DNA from: Luteimonas sp. MC1750
GTDB taxonomy: Bacteria; Pseudomonadota; Gammaproteobacteria; Xanthomonadales; Xanthomonadaceae
Reading direction: 5' to 3'
Length of the DNA stretch: 64,000 nt
NCBI RefSeq assembly: GCF_016615955.1
Contig: NZ_CP067113.1
Location: 744,001 to 808,000 of the forward strand
In this document: positions 26,856 to 39,984 of the stretch, piece after piece
How the letters are laid out: each line of letters begins with the position of its first letter
Position numbering within the stretch: position 1 is the stretch's first letter
The notes under the pieces: model-generated
The model's input: the letters and a program-made list of their open reading frames with translations, nothing else
Databases searched by the model: none
What the model was told of the DNA's origin: nothing
Translations under genes and position numbers: made by a program

Positions 26856-29351
26856 TTGAACGCCAGTCCCAGTCCCGCCAGCGCCCTCGTCCTTCCCGGG
26901 CGCACCGCCGCCGCCAATGATCCGCAGGGCGGCAGCACGCTGGCCGCGAAGCTGGAGGCCAAGTATCCCGGACGCGTGACCGGCAGCCTCGTGGTGCCCG
27001 GGCAGGGCGGCGAGTACGCCCCGTTCCCGGACGACCTGCCCGAAGCGCTCGCGGCGGCCCTGCGCGCGCGCGGGATCGACCGCCTGTACAGCCACCAGGC
27101 CCGGGCCTGGGAGGCCACGCGGGCCGGGCGCCACCTGGTCGTCGCCACGCCGACCGCATCGGGCAAGTCGCTGTGCTACACGCTGCCGGTGGTCGCCAGC
27201 GCGCTGCGCGAACGCGGCAAGGCCCTGTACCTGTTCCCGACCAAGGCCCTGGCCCAGGACCAGGTGAGCGAGCTGCTCGAGCTCAACGCCGCCGGCGGGC
27301 TCGGCCTGCGCGCGGCGACCTTCGACGGCGACACCCCCGGCGATGCGCGGCGCGCGATCCGGGTCAGCGCGGACATCGTGGTCAGCAATCCGGACATGCT
27401 CCACCAGGGGATCCTGCCCCACCACACCAAGTGGGCGCAGTTCTTCGAGAACCTGCGCTACGTGGTGATCGACGAGGTGCACACCTACCGCGGGGTGTTC
27501 GGCAGCCACGTCGCCAACGTCATCCGCCGCCTGAAGCGGGTATGCGCGTTCTATGGCGCGTCGCCGACCTTCATCCTGTGCTCGGCGACCATCGGCAACG
27601 CCGGCGAACACGGGCGCGCCCTGATCGAGGCCGCGCAAGGCGAGGTCGACGTGATCGACCACAGCGGCGCGCCGCGCGGCGACCGCCACGTGCTGCTGTG
27701 GAATCCGCCGGTGGTGAACCCCGACCTGGGCATCCGCGCATCGGCCCGCTCGCAGTCCAACCGCATCGCCCGGCTGGCGATCCGCGCCGGGCTGAAGACG
27801 CTGGTGTTCTGCCAGTCGCGTTCAATGGTGGAAGTGCTGACGAAGTACCTGAAGGAGGTCTTCGACCACGACCCGCGCAAGCCGCGCCGCATCCGCGCCT
27901 ACCGGGGCGGCTACCTGCCCACCGAGCGCCGCGCGGTGGAGCAGGACATGCGCGCCGGACGCATCGACGGCATCGTCAGCACTTCAGCGCTGGAGCTTGG
28001 CGTCGACATCGGCAGCCTCGACGTGGTGGTGCTCAACGGTTATCCGGGCAGCATCTCCGCCACCTGGCAGCGCTTCGGCCGCGCCGGACGGCGGCAGCAG
28101 CCCTCTCTGGGCGTGCTGGTGGCGAGTTCCGAGGCGCTGGACCAGTACGTCGTGCGGCATCCGGAGTTCTTTGCCGCGGCCAGCCCGGAGCACGCGCGCA
28201 TCGAGCCCGACCAGCCGCTGATCCTCCTCGACCACATCCGCTGCGCGGCGTTCGAACTGCCGTTCCGCGATGGCGACGGCTTCGGCCCGGTCGAACCCGG
28301 TCCGTGGCTGGAGGTGCTGGCCGAAAGCGGCGTGCTGCACCACGAAGGCGAGCGCTGGGAATGGATCGCCGACAGCTACCCCGCGCAGGCGGTGAACCTG
28401 CGCTCGGTGGCCGACGGCAATTTCGTGGTCGTCGACCGCACCGACGGTCGCCAGCAGATCATCGCCGAGGTCGACTATTCGGCCGCCGCGCTCACGCTGT
28501 ACGAGGGCGCGATCCACATGGTCCAGTCCGAGCCGTTCCAGGTCGAGCGTCTCGACTGGGAAGGCCGCAAGGCCTATGTGCGCCGCACCCGGGTCGACTA
28601 CTACACCGACGCCATCGACTACACGAAGCTCAAGGTGCTCGATGACGCCGAGCAGGCGCCGGCGGGGCAGGGGGAGGCGCACATGGGCGAAGTGCACGTG
28701 GTGCGGCGTGTCTCCGGCTACAAGAAGATCCGTTTCCACACGCACGAGAACATCGGCTACGGTCCGGTGACCCTGCCCGACCAGGAGATGCATACCAGCG
28801 CGGTGTGGTGGCAACTGCCGCAGTGCGTGCTCGAGGATGCGTTCGAACGGCGACACGAGGCGCTGGACGGCTTCCTGGGCGCGGCGCATGCGCTGCACCT
28901 GGTGGCGCAGGTGGCGGTGATGGCCGAGTCGCGCGACCTGCTGAAGGCGGTCGGCAGCGGCGACGGCGCCTGGTTCGCGGGCCGTGACGCGCGCGGTCGC
29001 GGCCAGCTCCGCGGCCCTGGCGAAGCGGCCTTCGCCCACGACGATGCCCATGCAGGGGAGGGCGGAACGCCGGTGCCCGGGGACGCGAACGCGATGCTGC
29101 TGGCGGGCCCCGGACGCTTCACGCCCACGCTCTACCTCTATGACAACTACCCGGGCGGCGTGGGCCTGTCGTCGCCGCTGTACGAGCGGCGCGCGGAACT
29201 GGTCGCGAGCGCGCGGGCGGTGGTGGCGGGCTGCGACTGCCGCGGTGGCTGCCCGGCCTGCGTGGGGCCGATCCTCGAGGCGGATGAACGCGCGTCGGCC
29301 ACGCCACGCGCGCTGGCCCTGCGGGTGCTCGACCTGCTGGACGCGGCATGA
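26856..29351 (+). CDS. mrfA: MrfA/YprA-type DEAH helicase with DUF1998 domain
   Basis: 831-residue superfamily 2 helicase of the YprA/MrfA (Hrq1-like) group, in which Bacillus MrfA works with MrfB to repair mitomycin C lesions. Motifs: Walker [18 protein letters not shown], Ia [14 protein letters not shown] in [21 protein letters not shown] in [26 protein letters not shown] and QRFGRAGRR. The C-terminal DUF1998 zinc site [13 protein letters not shown] follows a [12 protein letters not shown] stretch. Start is TTG at 26856 with GGAG six bases upstream. The stop overlaps the start of the next gene by ATGA, reproducing the yprA-yprB pair of Firmicutes. Confidence 0.92.
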   Translation: MNASPSPASALVLPGRTAAANDPQGGSTLAAKLEAKYPGRVTGSLVVPGQGGEYAPFPDDLPEALAAALRARGIDRLYSHQARAWEATRAGRHLVVATPTASGKSLCYTLPVVASALRERGKALYLFPTKALAQDQVSELLELNAAGGLGLRAATFDGDTPGDARRAIRVSADIVVSNPDMLHQGILPHHTKWAQFFENLRYVVIDEVHTYRGVFGSHVANVIRRLKRVCAFYGASPTFILCSATIGNAGEHGRALIEAAQGEVDVIDHSGAPRGDRHVLLWNPPVVNPDLGIRASARSQSNRIARLAIRAGLKTLVFCQSRSMVEVLTKYLKEVFDHDPRKPRRIRAYRGGYLPTERRAVEQDMRAGRIDGIVSTSALELGVDIGSLDVVVLNGYPGSISATWQRFGRAGRRQQPSLGVLVASSEALDQYVVRHPEFFAAASPEHARIEPDQPLILLDHIRCAAFELPFRDGDGFGPVEPGPWLEVLAESGVLHHEGERWEWIADSYPAQAVNLRSVADGNFVVVDRTDGRQQIIAEVDYSAAALTLYEGAIHMVQSEPFQVERLDWEGRKAYVRRTRVDYYTDAIDYTKLKVLDDAEQAPAGQGEAHMGEVHVVRRVSGYKKIRFHTHENIGYGPVTLPDQEMHTSAVWWQLPQCVLEDAFERRHEALDGFLGAAHALHLVAQVAVMAESRDLLKAVGSGDGAWFAGRDARGRGQLRGPGEAAFAHDDAHAGEGGTPVPGDANAMLLAGPGRFTPTLYLYDNYPGGVGLSSPLYERRAELVASARAVVAGCDCRGGCPACVGPILEADERASATPRALALRVLDLLDAA

Positions 29352-30385
29352 CTGCGCTGGCCAGCAAGCTGGCGGGGCTGCGACGGCAGGCCGGTGCGGT
29401 GGGCGAAGCAGCGGCGCAGCCGCGCGTGGAGGCGCCGAGGGCCGTCGTGGGTCCGCGGGCGGTTGGACCCGCTGTGCCCGCGGGGATGTCGCGGGAGGCG
29501 ACCATCGCGCAGCTGCGCACGCTGCTGAAGATCCGCGCGCCGTCCATTCCGGCCGCGCCGCGCAGCATCGATCGTGCGCTGCCGGGCGACGAGATCGCGC
29601 ACGGCCTGCGCTATCACGAGCAATGGGTGCCCTGGGCCGCCGCGGGCGACACGCTGCCCCTGGACGGCATCGGCCAGGCGCAGGTGGCGCGCGAGCATGT
29701 CCTGGCCTTCGACACCGAGACGACCGGCCTTGCCGGCGGCACCGGCACGCGCGCGTTCATGATCGGCGCCGCCGACTGGCGCGGCGGCGGCCTGCGGATC
29801 CGCCAGCTGTGCATCACCCGGCTCGCCGCCGAGGAAGCCATGCTGGACGCCTTCGCCGGCTGGCTTCAGCCGGACACGGTCCTGCTCAGCTACAACGGCA
29901 AGAGCTACGACCGTCCGCTGCTGTCGACGCGTTACCGGCTCGCGCGCATGGCCGATCCGCTCCCGGCGCTGCGCCACGTGGATCTGCTGCACCCGATGCG
30001 CCGCCGCTACCGCAGCGTGTGGCCCAACTGCCGCCTCGCTACCGCCGAGCGTGAATTGCTCGGCGTGCTGCGCGAGGACGACCTGCCGGGGGCGGAGGCA
30101 CCAGGGGCCTGGCTGGCCTATCTGCGTGGCGGCAGCGCATCGAAGCTGCGCCGCGTCGGGCTGCACAACGCGCAGGACCTGCGCAGCCTGTGCGGCCTGC
30201 TCGAAGCCCTGCAGGACAAGGCGGTTGAAGGCCTCCAGCTGTACGGAAGCCATCGATCAGAAATCGCGTCAACGGAAGGTGTTGACGTACGCGGATCCGA
30301 CGCTAATATGTGCGGCTCCCCGGCGGACACGGCCAACACGGCGCGGCGGCAGGGGAGGCGGAAGTTTCCACCCACAGGGTGTTGA
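29348..30385 (+). CDS. mrfB: MrfB/YprB-type RNase H-like exonuclease
   Basis: 345-residue DEDD-family nuclease. The core begins with VLAFDTETTGLAGGTGTRAFMIGAADW (first two acidic residues), continues with LLSYNGKSYDRPLLSTRYRL and closes with the region around the DLLHPMRRRYRS and CRLATAERELLG segments, as in YprB/MrfB. After LQLYGSH the last 50 residues look unconserved, and the DNA beneath them carries an rRNA promoter. The stop TGA lies inside the -35 hexamer of the second promoter, so mrfB and rrn regulation physically overlap. It partners with the upstream helicase. Confidence 0.9.
   Translation: MTALASKLAGLRRQAGAVGEAAAQPRVEAPRAVVGPRAVGPAVPAGMSREATIAQLRTLLKIRAPSIPAAPRSIDRALPGDEIAHGLRYHEQWVPWAAAGDTLPLDGIGQAQVAREHVLAFDTETTGLAGGTGTRAFMIGAADWRGGGLRIRQLCITRLAAEEAMLDAFAGWLQPDTVLLSYNGKSYDRPLLSTRYRLARMADPLPALRHVDLLHPMRRRYRSVWPNCRLATAERELLGVLREDDLPGAEAPGAWLAYLRGGSASKLRRVGLHNAQDLRSLCGLLEALQDKAVEGLQLYGSHRSEIASTEGVDVRGSDANMCGSPADTANTARRQGRRKFPPTGC
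30282..30309 (+). promoter_or_regulatory. rrn promoter P1
   Basis: TTGACG -35 and TAATAT -10 separated by 16 bases, followed by a GTGCGGCTC start region. It lies inside the 3' end of mrfB. A near copy occurs exactly 100 bases downstream. Confidence 0.8.
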
Positions 30386-30409
30386 CGGACGCGAAAGTCG
30401 CGCTACAAT
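30382..30409 (+). promoter_or_regulatory. rrn promoter P2
   Basis: TTGACG -35 and TACAAT -10 with the same 16-base spacer, followed again by GTGCGGCTC. The mrfB stop codon (30383-30385) is within the -35 box. The leader down to the 16S gene (30410-30649) holds no gene. Confidence 0.82.
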
Positions 30410-30472
30410 GTGCGGCTCACCCCGGCGGAAACGGCGGGGTTGAAGGAAGGAGGCGCTGAGGCCACTTCCGAA

Positions 30473-30513
30473 GATCTTTGACAGTGTGCGCAGGTGACTT
30501 GTGCGGGCGTCTG
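30473..30513 (+). promoter_or_regulatory. rrn leader boxA-like site and 16S processing arm
   Basis: GATCTTTGACA resembles the boxA antitermination element. Directly after it, the segment 30489-30513 (GCAGGTGACTTGTGCGG...) is complementary to 32219-32244 beyond the 16S 3' end and should form the RNase III processing stalk. A second boxA-like TTCTTTGAAAACC sits at about 32522 before 23S. Confidence 0.6.
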
Positions 30514-30649
30514 GCCGGTGGATGGTTGTCCATCTTGCAGACGTTCGTACCAAGAGCAACAACGATTCAAATGCATGCAAATGCAAGCGGGTAATTGGAG
30601 CTCGGGACGACGACTGCACTCAAGAGTTTGGACTTCGGTCCATGCAATT

Positions 30650-32194
<1,545 letters not shown>

Positions 32195-32289
32195 GAGACT
32201 AAAGACAGCTAATTGCCTGTCAGGCGTCCGCACAAGTGACCTGCATCCAGGAGTTCCACGGCGCAAGCCGGGGGACCGACCCCGTTTTT

Positions 32290-32365
32290 GGGGCCTTAGC
32301 TCAGCTGGGAGAGCACCTGCTTTGCAAGCAGGGGGTCGTCGGTTCGATCCCGACAGGCTCCACCA
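32290..32365 (+). tRNA. tRNA-Ala (anticodon TGC)
   Basis: 76-nt cloverleaf in the 16S-23S spacer: acceptor GGGGCCT with AGGCTCC, anticodon loop TTTGCAA (TGC), discriminator A, encoded CCA. It lies upstream of tRNA-Ile, the order usual in xanthomonads. Confidence 0.97.
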
Positions 32366-32381
32366 CGCTGGGGAAGACATT

Positions 32382-32458
<77 letters not shown>

Positions 32459-32691
32459 TTCCTGGATGATCTGCGCACACACATCAAGATTTGAAGCGGG
32501 GCGGCATTGTGGCCGGCCCGTGTTCTTTGAAAACCAGGGACGTAGCGAGCGTTTGAGACGAATATCCAGACGTGTCGTAGAGGCTAAGGCGGGGCCCTTG
32601 AGGCCCTAGAGATTGAGTGTATGTTTCGCGCTGCCGGGATTTGTACCCCTGGTGGCACGTCATATGGCTCCGAGGCGACTTGGGGTTATAT

Positions 32692-35568
<2,877 letters not shown>

Positions 35569-35745
35569 ATATAACCTCAAGTGGCCTTGGACTCGACGAC
35601 GCGTCGATGTTCGACCCAAAAGTTCGCTACGTCCCTACCTTATTCGCCAACGGCGGAGCTGTTTCCAGGCTCCGTTCCGAGGCAACCCGACGAGAGCGTG
35701 TGCGCGTCAAGCCAGCACCACCGGCCCGCGACCCTCCACCCTCTC

Positions 35746-35859
35746 CCTGGTGACAATAGCTTCATGGAACCACCCGATCCCATTCCGAACTCGGAAGTGA
35801 AACGTGAACGCGCCGATGGTAGTGTGCATTCAGCATGCGAGAGTAGGTCATCGCCAGGG
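35746..35859 (+). rRNA. 5S ribosomal RNA
   Basis: About 114 nt with terminal pairing CCTGGTG / CGCCAGG, the internal CCCATTCCGAACTCGGAAGTG motif and the GAGAGTAGGTCATCGCC end. The 23S-5S spacer (35577-35745) contains no gene. Confidence 0.95.
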
Positions 35860-35870
35860 TTTTTACCCCA

Positions 35871-35905
35871 AAACCCCGCAGCCTCGGCTGCGGGGTTTTT
35901 CTTTT
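35871..35905 (+). terminator. rrn operon terminator
   Basis: Strong AAACCCCGCAG / CTGCGGGGTTT stem with a CCTCGG-type loop followed by TTTCTTTT, 12 bases after 5S. Confidence 0.92.
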
Positions 35906-35931
35906 GGGCGCCGCGGCGCTTCGACGCATGG

Positions 35932-36002
35932 CCTGCTGCCGCTCATGTCCCCCGATGCCGGCCTCTGGGCCGGCATCTCCTCCTTGACTTCCCGTCAGCA
36001 GG
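35932..36002 (+). repeat. Inverted 70-bp element, copy 1
   Basis: 71 bases bounded by CCTGCTGCCG and CGTCAGCAGG, which are near-perfect terminal inverted repeats. The interior holds a GATGCCGGCC / GGCCGGCATC hairpin followed by the conserved TCCTCCTTGACTTCCCG. The copy at 36215-36284 is its reverse complement with compensatory stem changes. The size and design suggest a MITE or REP-type element. Confidence 0.65.
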
Positions 36003-36141
36003 CCACGCGCCAAAGCGATGCGGGGCTGCGGGCGATCTGCGGAAGACCCAAGGCGATGCAGGGTCGGCGGTACGCCGCACAAGGGCCAAAGCCGGGTCCC
36101 GCGCCGATCATCTGCGCGGCGTCTCGCGTCTCGCGCCCTGC

Positions 36142-36189
36142 GGTCAGAGGTCAGAGGTCAGAGGTTCAGCGGTCAGCGGTCAGCGGCCG
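36142..36189 (+). repeat. Tandem 7-bp repeat
   Basis: Consecutive GGTCAGA units pass through one irregular unit into GGTCAGC units, six in all. This is a slippage-prone microsatellite between the two inverted elements. No reading frame seems to use it. Confidence 0.7.
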
Positions 36190-36214
36190 ATTCCATTCGG
36201 ACTGCGGTGCGATG

Positions 36215-36284
36215 CCTGCTGACGGGAAGTCAAGGAGGAGGCGCCGGCCGGAGGCCGGCGCCGGGGGACATGAGCGGCAGCAGG
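36215..36284 (-). repeat. Inverted 70-bp element, copy 2
   Basis: 70 bases that are the reverse complement of 35932-36002 at both ends (GGGAAGTCAAGGAGGA and GGGGGACATGAGCGGCAGC shared). The internal hairpin has changed to GCGCCGGCC / GGCCGGCGC on both arms, keeping it paired. Such covariation suggests that the hairpin matters. Confidence 0.65.
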
Positions 36285-36408
36285 CATCGCATCGCAGCAG
36301 CGCCAAGCGTCCCGCCAGACGACGCCCCGGGTTTCGCTAGAGAGACTACTTCGGCTTCTTCCAGGACTTCGGAGAAGAACTTTCCTTGCGGTGGAAATGC
36401 GCATGTCG

Positions 36409-36681
36409 TCATCCGTCCGGGCTGTCCTGCCCCCGGCGGATAAGCAGTCCGATCTGGCCGATCACCGCGGTGAGCAGGATCAGCGAATTGGTGACGATGA
36501 AGACCCAGTTGTCGAGCATCCAGCTGTAGATGATGAAGCCGACCGAGGCCGCCATCTGGCCGAGGAACAGCCAGCGCGAAACGCCCTTCGCATCCTTGTC
36601 CTTCCACTGCGTGATGATCTGGCGGCCCAGCGTGGCCAGCAGGATGGCCGAGGCCGCCCAGCCGATGAGATCGGGGTTCAT
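36409..36681 (-). CDS. SemiSWEET/PQ-loop small membrane protein
   Basis: 90 residues forming three transmembrane helices in the SemiSWEET pattern: GWAASAILLATLGRQIITQWKDKDAKGVSRWLFLGQMAASVGFIIYSWMLDNWVFIVTNSLILLTAVIGQIGLL. The K.KDAKGVS.W linker and the single N in helix three (TNS) match the sugar-transporting SemiSWEET fold. The PQ dipeptide after helix one reads RQ here. Such proteins act as dimers, but the substrate is unknown. Confidence 0.75.
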   Translation of the reverse strand: MNPDLIGWAASAILLATLGRQIITQWKDKDAKGVSRWLFLGQMAASVGFIIYSWMLDNWVFIVTNSLILLTAVIGQIGLLIRRGQDSPDG

Positions 36682-36818
36682 CCTGCGAGGTCCTTCGGTG
36701 GGTGGTGGGCGCGATGTTGCGGCAGCGGAGGTCCGCGCCAGGTGAACCGTGACGCCAACGTGGCTGTCACCGCGGGGGTGATTTCATCCCGGGGACTACC
36801 ACGTGCAGGAGCACTGAG

Positions 36819-37304
36819 ATGACAGATTCCCGTGAGCTGGAAGAGAAGTTCTGGAAGGCGCTGGAAAGCGATCGCACCGTGATGCTCGGGCTGGATGGCC
36901 AGGAAGACGGCCACGCCCGCCCGATGACGGGGCTGGCCGAAGAACGTCGCTCGCCGATCTGGTTCTTCACCTCGTCCGAGAACATGCTGGTGAAGCAGTT
37001 GGGCAGCGGCAGTGCGCGCGCCTCGGCGGGCTTCGCTTCAAAGGGACACGACCTGTTTGCCAGCATCCGCGGCAACCTGCGCGTCGACACCGACCGCGCC
37101 GTGGTCGAGCGGCTGTGGAATCCCTTCGTCGGCGCGTGGTACGAGGGCAAGGATGATCCCAAGCTGCGCCTCCTGCGCCTGGACGCGGAGGATGCCGAGG
37201 TCTGGATGGACGCCAACAGCATGGTCGCGGGCGTCAAGATGCTGCTCGGCATCGACCCGAAGAAGGATTACAAGGACAAGGTCGGCGAAGTCGACCTGCG
37301 CTGA
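36819..37304 (+). CDS. General stress protein 26-like (PNPOx-fold)
   Basis: 161 residues of the pyridoxamine-phosphate-oxidase-like split-barrel family called general stress protein 26. Visible: the N-terminal helix, TVMLGLDGQEDGHARPMTG, PIWFFTSSENMLVKQL, and DLFASIRGNLRVDTDRAVVERLWNPFVGAWYEGKDDPKLRLLRL, then VWMDANSM. Members bind FMN or FAD, but the reaction is not known. GGAG precedes the ATG by eight bases. It lies 9 bases before the repair cassette and might be co-transcribed with it. Confidence 0.88.
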   Translation: MTDSRELEEKFWKALESDRTVMLGLDGQEDGHARPMTGLAEERRSPIWFFTSSENMLVKQLGSGSARASAGFASKGHDLFASIRGNLRVDTDRAVVERLWNPFVGAWYEGKDDPKLRLLRLDAEDAEVWMDANSMVAGVKMLLGIDPKKDYKDKVGEVDLR

Positions 37305-37313
37305 CGGCACGGC

Positions 37314-38309
37314 ATGGGGCAACGCGACCTGGTGGTGGCCACGCCGGAGGGGCTGTATTGCCCCGCCGGCGATTTCCATATCGATCCCTGGCGACCGGTG
37401 CCGCGCGCGGTGATCACGCACGGGCATGGCGACCACGCGCGCGTGGGAATGGGCAGCTACCACGTGGTTGCCGAGGGTTTGCCGATCCTGCGCTGGCGGC
37501 TGGGCGAGCAGGACTACCAGGTGCACGACGCCGGTAACCGCTTCCGCCTCGGCGGTGCGACCTTGTCCTTCCATCCGGCCGGCCACGTGCTGGGCTCCAG
37601 CCAGGTCCGCATCGAGGCCGGCGGCGAAGTCTGGGTGGCCTCCGGCGACTACAAGCGCGACCACGACCCGACGTGTGCGCCCTTCGAGGTCGTGCCCTGC
37701 GACGTCTTCATCACCGAGTCGACGTTCGGCCTTCCGATCTACCGATGGCCGCCGACATCGGCCGTGGCGCGCGAGATCGTGGACTGGCGCGACGAGTGCG
37801 CGACAAACGGGGAGGTCGCGATCCTGTACTGCTATGCGCTGGGCAAGGCCCAGCGGGTGCTGGCCGAGCTTGCCGCACACACCGACAGGCCGGCCTATGT
37901 GCACGGGGCAATCGACGCCGGCGTGCAGGTGTATCGGGAGCTTGGGATTCCGATGCTCGAGACCCGCCGCGTGGCCGACGAAGCGCGCGGTGCCGACTTC
38001 GCCGGCGAGCTGGTGCTCGCACCCCCATCCGCGGCGGGCAGCCCGTGGATCCGCCGCTTCCGCCGCGCCCAGCAGGGTTTCGCCTCGGGCTGGATGCGCA
38101 TCCGCGGCAACCGGCGCCGGCGCAACTACGACCGCGGCTTCGTGGTGTCCGACCACGCCGACTGGCCGGCGCTGTTGCGCACCGCACACGAGACCGGTGC
38201 CCGTCGGGTGATCGCCACACACGGCGACACCGATGCGCTGGTCCGCGTGCTCAACGCGCAGGGCATCGAGACCGGCGTATTCGCGACCGGCTACGGCGAG
38301 GACGACTGA
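37314..38309 (+). CDS. Ligase-associated DNA exonuclease (MBL fold)
   Basis: 331-residue metallo-beta-lactamase/beta-CASP-like nuclease. The metal-binding motif is AVITHGHGDHARVG, followed by FHPAGHVLGSSQVRI, SGDYKRDHDPTC and the late FVVSDHADWPALLR and ATHGDTDALVR. This is the Exo component of the four-gene repair cluster studied in Pseudomonas putida (exonuclease, ATP-dependent ligase, Lhr-Core, metallophosphoesterase). Here the order is the same, with tight spacing to the ligase. Confidence 0.92.
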   Translation: MGQRDLVVATPEGLYCPAGDFHIDPWRPVPRAVITHGHGDHARVGMGSYHVVAEGLPILRWRLGEQDYQVHDAGNRFRLGGATLSFHPAGHVLGSSQVRIEAGGEVWVASGDYKRDHDPTCAPFEVVPCDVFITESTFGLPIYRWPPTSAVAREIVDWRDECATNGEVAILYCYALGKAQRVLAELAAHTDRPAYVHGAIDAGVQVYRELGIPMLETRRVADEARGADFAGELVLAPPSAAGSPWIRRFRRAQQGFASGWMRIRGNRRRRNYDRGFVVSDHADWPALLRTAHETGARRVIATHGDTDALVRVLNAQGIETGVFATGYGEDD

Positions 38310-38349
38310 TGCACCGCGTCTTCGCGCACAGCCGCGTCGGGGCCGCCTG

Positions 38350-39984
38350 ATGCGCCGCTTCGCCGCGCTGTACGAGCGGCTCGACCGCAGCACGGGGACC
38401 GCGGACAAGCGCCGCGCCCTGGTCGAGTATTTCCGCGATGCGCCGCCGCGCGATGCCGCGTGGGCACTGTGGCTGCTGTCGGGCGGCAAGATCGGCGGCG
38501 CGCGCGCGAAGATCGCGGCCACCGGCGAGCTGCGCACCTGGATCGGCGAGGAAACCGGCACTCCCGACTGGCTGGTGGAAGCCTGCCATCACCAGGTGGG
38601 CGACCTTGCCGAAACGCTGGCGCTGCTGCTCGACGACCCGCCGGTCGATGACTCGCTGCCCACCCACGCACGTGACGAACCCAGCCTCGCCGACTGGATC
38701 GAGCACCGCCTGGCGCCGGTCGCGAATGCCGAGCCCGAGCTGCGGCGCGCGGTCATCGTGGATGCCTGGCACCAGCTCGTGTTCCGCGAGCGGCTGGTCT
38801 TCAACAAGCTGCTGACCGGCGCGCTGCGCGTCGGCGTTTCGCAGGGGCTGGTGCAGCAGGCACTGGCGGAACTGTCGGGCGTGGACATCGCGATGATCGC
38901 GCAGCGCATGCTCGGTCGCTGGACACCGGGCGCGGGATTTCTCGAAACGCTGCTGTCGCCGGAGCCACAGCCCGGTGACGCGGCGCTGCCGTACCCGTTC
39001 TTCCTCGCTTCGCCACTGGAGGTCGACGCCGCGACCCTCGGGCCGCTCGAGGAGTGGCTGCTGGAATGGAAGTGGGATGGCATCCGGCTGCAGCTGATCC
39101 GGCGCCCCGGTGAAATCGCGCTGTGGTCGCGCGGCGAGGAGCGCATGGACGGGCGCTTTCCGGAAATCGAAGCGGCCGCCGCCCGGCTGACGCGGGACTG
39201 CGTGATCGATGGCGAACTGCTGGCATGGGAGCCGGGCGCCGACGGGCCGATGCCGTTCAGCGCGCTGCAGACGCGCATCCAGCGCCTCAAGCCGGGACCC
39301 CGGGCGCTGGCCGCCGCGCCCGCGCGCGTGATCGCCTACGACCTGCTCGAGCTTGACGGGGTGGACCTGCGCGCCCGGTCGCTCGACGACCGACGTGCGC
39401 TGCTCATGGACCTGCTGGCCCCGGACTCCGGAACGGACGCGGCGAGGATCGCGCCGTCGCCCGCCGTCGAGGCCAGCGACTGGACGCACGCCGCCACGAT
39501 CCGCGAGCAGTCGCGCGAGCTCGGCGTCGAGGGCCTGATGCTCAAGCGCCGCGACTCGCCCTATCGCCACGGCCGCAAGCGCGGCGACTGGTGGAAGTGG
39601 AAGGTCGATCCGCTGAGCATCGATGCGGTGCTGATCTACGCACAGTCGGGCAGCGGCAGGCGCAGCACGCTGTTCACCGATTACACCTTCGGCCTCTGGG
39701 ACGGCGAGGCGCTGGTCCCGGTCGCCAAGGCCTATTCGGGCCTGGATGACGCCGAGATGCTGCGCCTGGACCGCTGGATCCGGGGGCACACCCTGGAGCG
39801 CTTCGGACCGGTGCGCTCGGTCGAGGCGGTGCACGTGTTCGAACTCGGCTTCGAAGGCGTCAACCGGTCGACCCGGCACAAGTCCGGCATCGCCGTGCGC
39901 TTCCCGCGCATCCTGCGCTGGCGCGAGGACAAGCCCGCGCGCGAGGCCGACCGGCTCGACGCGCTGCGGGCGCTGGCGCGGTGA
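38350..39984 (+). CDS. ATP-dependent DNA ligase
   Basis: 544-residue ATP-dependent ligase. An N-terminal alpha-helical DNA-binding domain (residues about 1-210) is followed by the nucleotidyltransferase domain with the adenylated lysine in EWKWDGIRLQ (Lys241), ELLAWE, the GVEGLMLKRRDSPY and WWKWKVDP motifs, then an OB domain ending in SGIAVRFPRILRWREDK. All nucleotidyltransferase motifs are intact. It seals nicks in the ligase-associated repair pathway. The start is the ATG at 38350, 41 bases after the exonuclease, and the end overlaps the helicase start as GTGA. Confidence 0.93.
   Translation: MRRFAALYERLDRSTGTADKRRALVEYFRDAPPRDAAWALWLLSGGKIGGARAKIAATGELRTWIGEETGTPDWLVEACHHQVGDLAETLALLLDDPPVDDSLPTHARDEPSLADWIEHRLAPVANAEPELRRAVIVDAWHQLVFRERLVFNKLLTGALRVGVSQGLVQQALAELSGVDIAMIAQRMLGRWTPGAGFLETLLSPEPQPGDAALPYPFFLASPLEVDAATLGPLEEWLLEWKWDGIRLQLIRRPGEIALWSRGEERMDGRFPEIEAAAARLTRDCVIDGELLAWEPGADGPMPFSALQTRIQRLKPGPRALAAAPARVIAYDLLELDGVDLRARSLDDRRALLMDLLAPDSGTDAARIAPSPAVEASDWTHAATIREQSRELGVEGLMLKRRDSPYRHGRKRGDWWKWKVDPLSIDAVLIYAQSGSGRRSTLFTDYTFGLWDGEALVPVAKAYSGLDDAEMLRLDRWIRGHTLERFGPVRSVEAVHVFELGFEGVNRSTRHKSGIAVRFPRILRWREDKPAREADRLDALRALAR

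Larger units (their letters stand above)
35906..36408. other. Gene-free interval downstream of rrn
   Basis: About 500 bases without a convincing gene: frames through it have poor codon use and consist of repeat sequence. It contains two copies of a 70-base element in opposite orientation and a short tandem repeat between them, annotated separately. The flanks of the two copies also show partial similarity in inverted orientation, so the inverted region may be somewhat longer than marked. Confidence 0.6.

Noticed and set aside
35932..36284. Possible CRISPR array or insertion sequence
   Set aside because: Only two opposed copies, no regular spacers, no transposase frame.
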